Assembly (NCBI GenBank): GCA_963805495.1
Contig: CAWDUQ010000001.1
Span: forward strand, 124,001 to 188,000
Source of the DNA: DAHUXD01 sp963805495
Lineage (GTDB): Bacteria; Acidobacteriota; Thermoanaerobaculia; UBA5066; Gp7-AA6
DNA: 64,000 nt
Reading direction: 5' to 3'
Below the pieces are notes generated by a model. That model saw only the letters and a list, made by a program, of their open reading frames with translations. It made no database searches and was not told where the DNA came from. Within the stretch, counting starts at the first letter, position 1. Each line of letters starts with the position of its first letter. This document shows positions 63,799 through 64,000 of this stretch, piece by piece. Made by a program: the position numbers and the translations under genes.

Positions 63799-63874
63799 GC
63801 CTAACGGGTGGCGGGTCAGCGGCTCGTGAGGCGCCGAAGGCGCCGAACGAGTCCGCTGCACCCGCGGGTTAGGC
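63799..63874 (-). repeat. attC, 76 bp, loop CTCGTGAGGCGCCGAAGGCG
   Basis: Rightmost site in the window; supplies the stop of the partial gene at 63869. Confidence 0.96.
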
Positions 63875-64000
63875 CGCTGGTTCACGCCGGCCCCTCTTCC
63901 CGCCAACGGGAAGACCCAGACGAACACCGATTCGTTCCGCGATCCACGCGATGCCAATAGTTCCGCCGATCCACAGCACGGTGCGCGCGTAACGATCGGC
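63869..64000 (-). CDS. Partial membrane-protein gene, N-terminus off the window
   Basis: 43 C-terminal residues: YARTVLWIGGTIGIAWIAERIG is a hydrophobic helix, then GLPVGGKRGRREPAA ending on the attC TAA. The array therefore continues to the right of the window. Confidence 0.55.
   Translation of the reverse strand, partial: ADRYARTVLWIGGTIGIAWIAERIGVRLGLPVGGKRGRREPAA

Larger units (their letters stand above)
587..64000 (-). mobile_element. Chromosomal integron cassette array, internal part
   Basis: About 108 intact or decayed attC sites separate one- or two-gene cassettes throughout this span. Site asymmetry and gene direction both show cassettes reading from high to low coordinate, so the integrase end should lie to the right of the window. 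Sites are near-perfect from 19 kb rightward and decayed to the left. Neither array end, an integrase gene nor an attI site is present. Known for the class: such arrays recombine cassettes through folded single-stranded attC. Inferred here: the left part is older or no longer active. Confidence 0.93.

Noticed and set aside
19138..63874. CRISPR array
   Set aside because: Repeats are 76 or 118 bp, vary in sequence, fold as hairpins with GCCTAAC/GTTAGGC ends and are separated by genes of very different length. These are attC sites.
28714..63957. Many ORFs containing PNPRVQRTR...HPLGG or MAGQRR...HPRVRR as separate genes
   Set aside because: They are translations of attC sites on either strand. 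I keep only the question whether one frame supplies start codons for exported proteins.
1..64000. tRNA or rRNA genes
   Set aside because: No cloverleaf-like or rRNA-like segment was noticed on either strand by eye; a dedicated scan was not possible.
1..64000. Insertion sequences or transposase genes
   Set aside because: No transposase motif or terminal inverted repeats with target duplication were seen; duplications are bounded by attC cores instead.

Overview
The window is almost entirely a chromosomal integron cassette array seen from the inside; no integrase, attI site, rRNA, tRNA, transposase or replication gene is visible. From about 19.1 kb to the right edge I count 92 attC sites. Most are exactly 76 bp from the first base of GCCTAAC to the last base of GTTAGGC, and a minority are exactly 118 bp. 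Two extrahelical bases (G and A, 6 bp apart) occur in one arm of the hairpin when the minus strand is taken as top strand. Almost all cassette genes also read on the minus strand and start just inside one attC and stop at or just before the next. Cassettes therefore read right to left, which places the unseen integrase and attI beyond position 64000.

The host is probably an Acidobacteriota member (Vicinamibacteria-like) or a relative. This is inferred from the high GC content and an ADOP-family permease (4237-6687). The other families present (PhoD, DinB, VOC, SDR, DUF3224) are compatible with this but not diagnostic.

Layout: 1-19 kb is an eroded, distal part of the array. Its attC sites have mutated core boxes (GCCTGAC/GTCAGGC, GTCACGC), missing halves or altered lengths, and lie among larger ordinary genes: methyltransferases, DinB proteins, VOC proteins, the permease, a PhoD phosphatase, an SDR and an ArsR/SRPBCC pair. 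Several gene remnants lie here too. 19-28 kb is rich in toxin-antitoxin cassettes (BrnTA, HigBA, two RelE/ParE types, MazEF, DUF4160/DUF2442), with an alpha/beta hydrolase, an AAC(6')-like acetyltransferase and hotdog thioesterase cassettes. 28-64 kb alternates small membrane or exported hypothetical proteins with three repeated cassette families.

Those families are the most unusual content. Family I has 21 copies (211-215 bp) and carries a 49-51 codon ORF whose start and stop positions are conserved while the stop codon itself varies (TAG, TAA, TGA) and indels are mostly codon-sized. Family II has 12 copies, eleven of exactly 363 bp, nearly always bordered by the 118-bp attC, with two invariant 10-bp inverted repeats and no clear start codon. 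Family III has four copies plus a relic. In addition, ten exported proteins or lipoproteins run in one and the same reading frame out of the upstream attC, and several have no start codon of their own. At least 17 other genes end on the TAA or TAG of the attC core box.

Functionally the genes do not form a pathway. They form a library of independent one- or two-gene modules, with addiction modules that could slow cassette loss.
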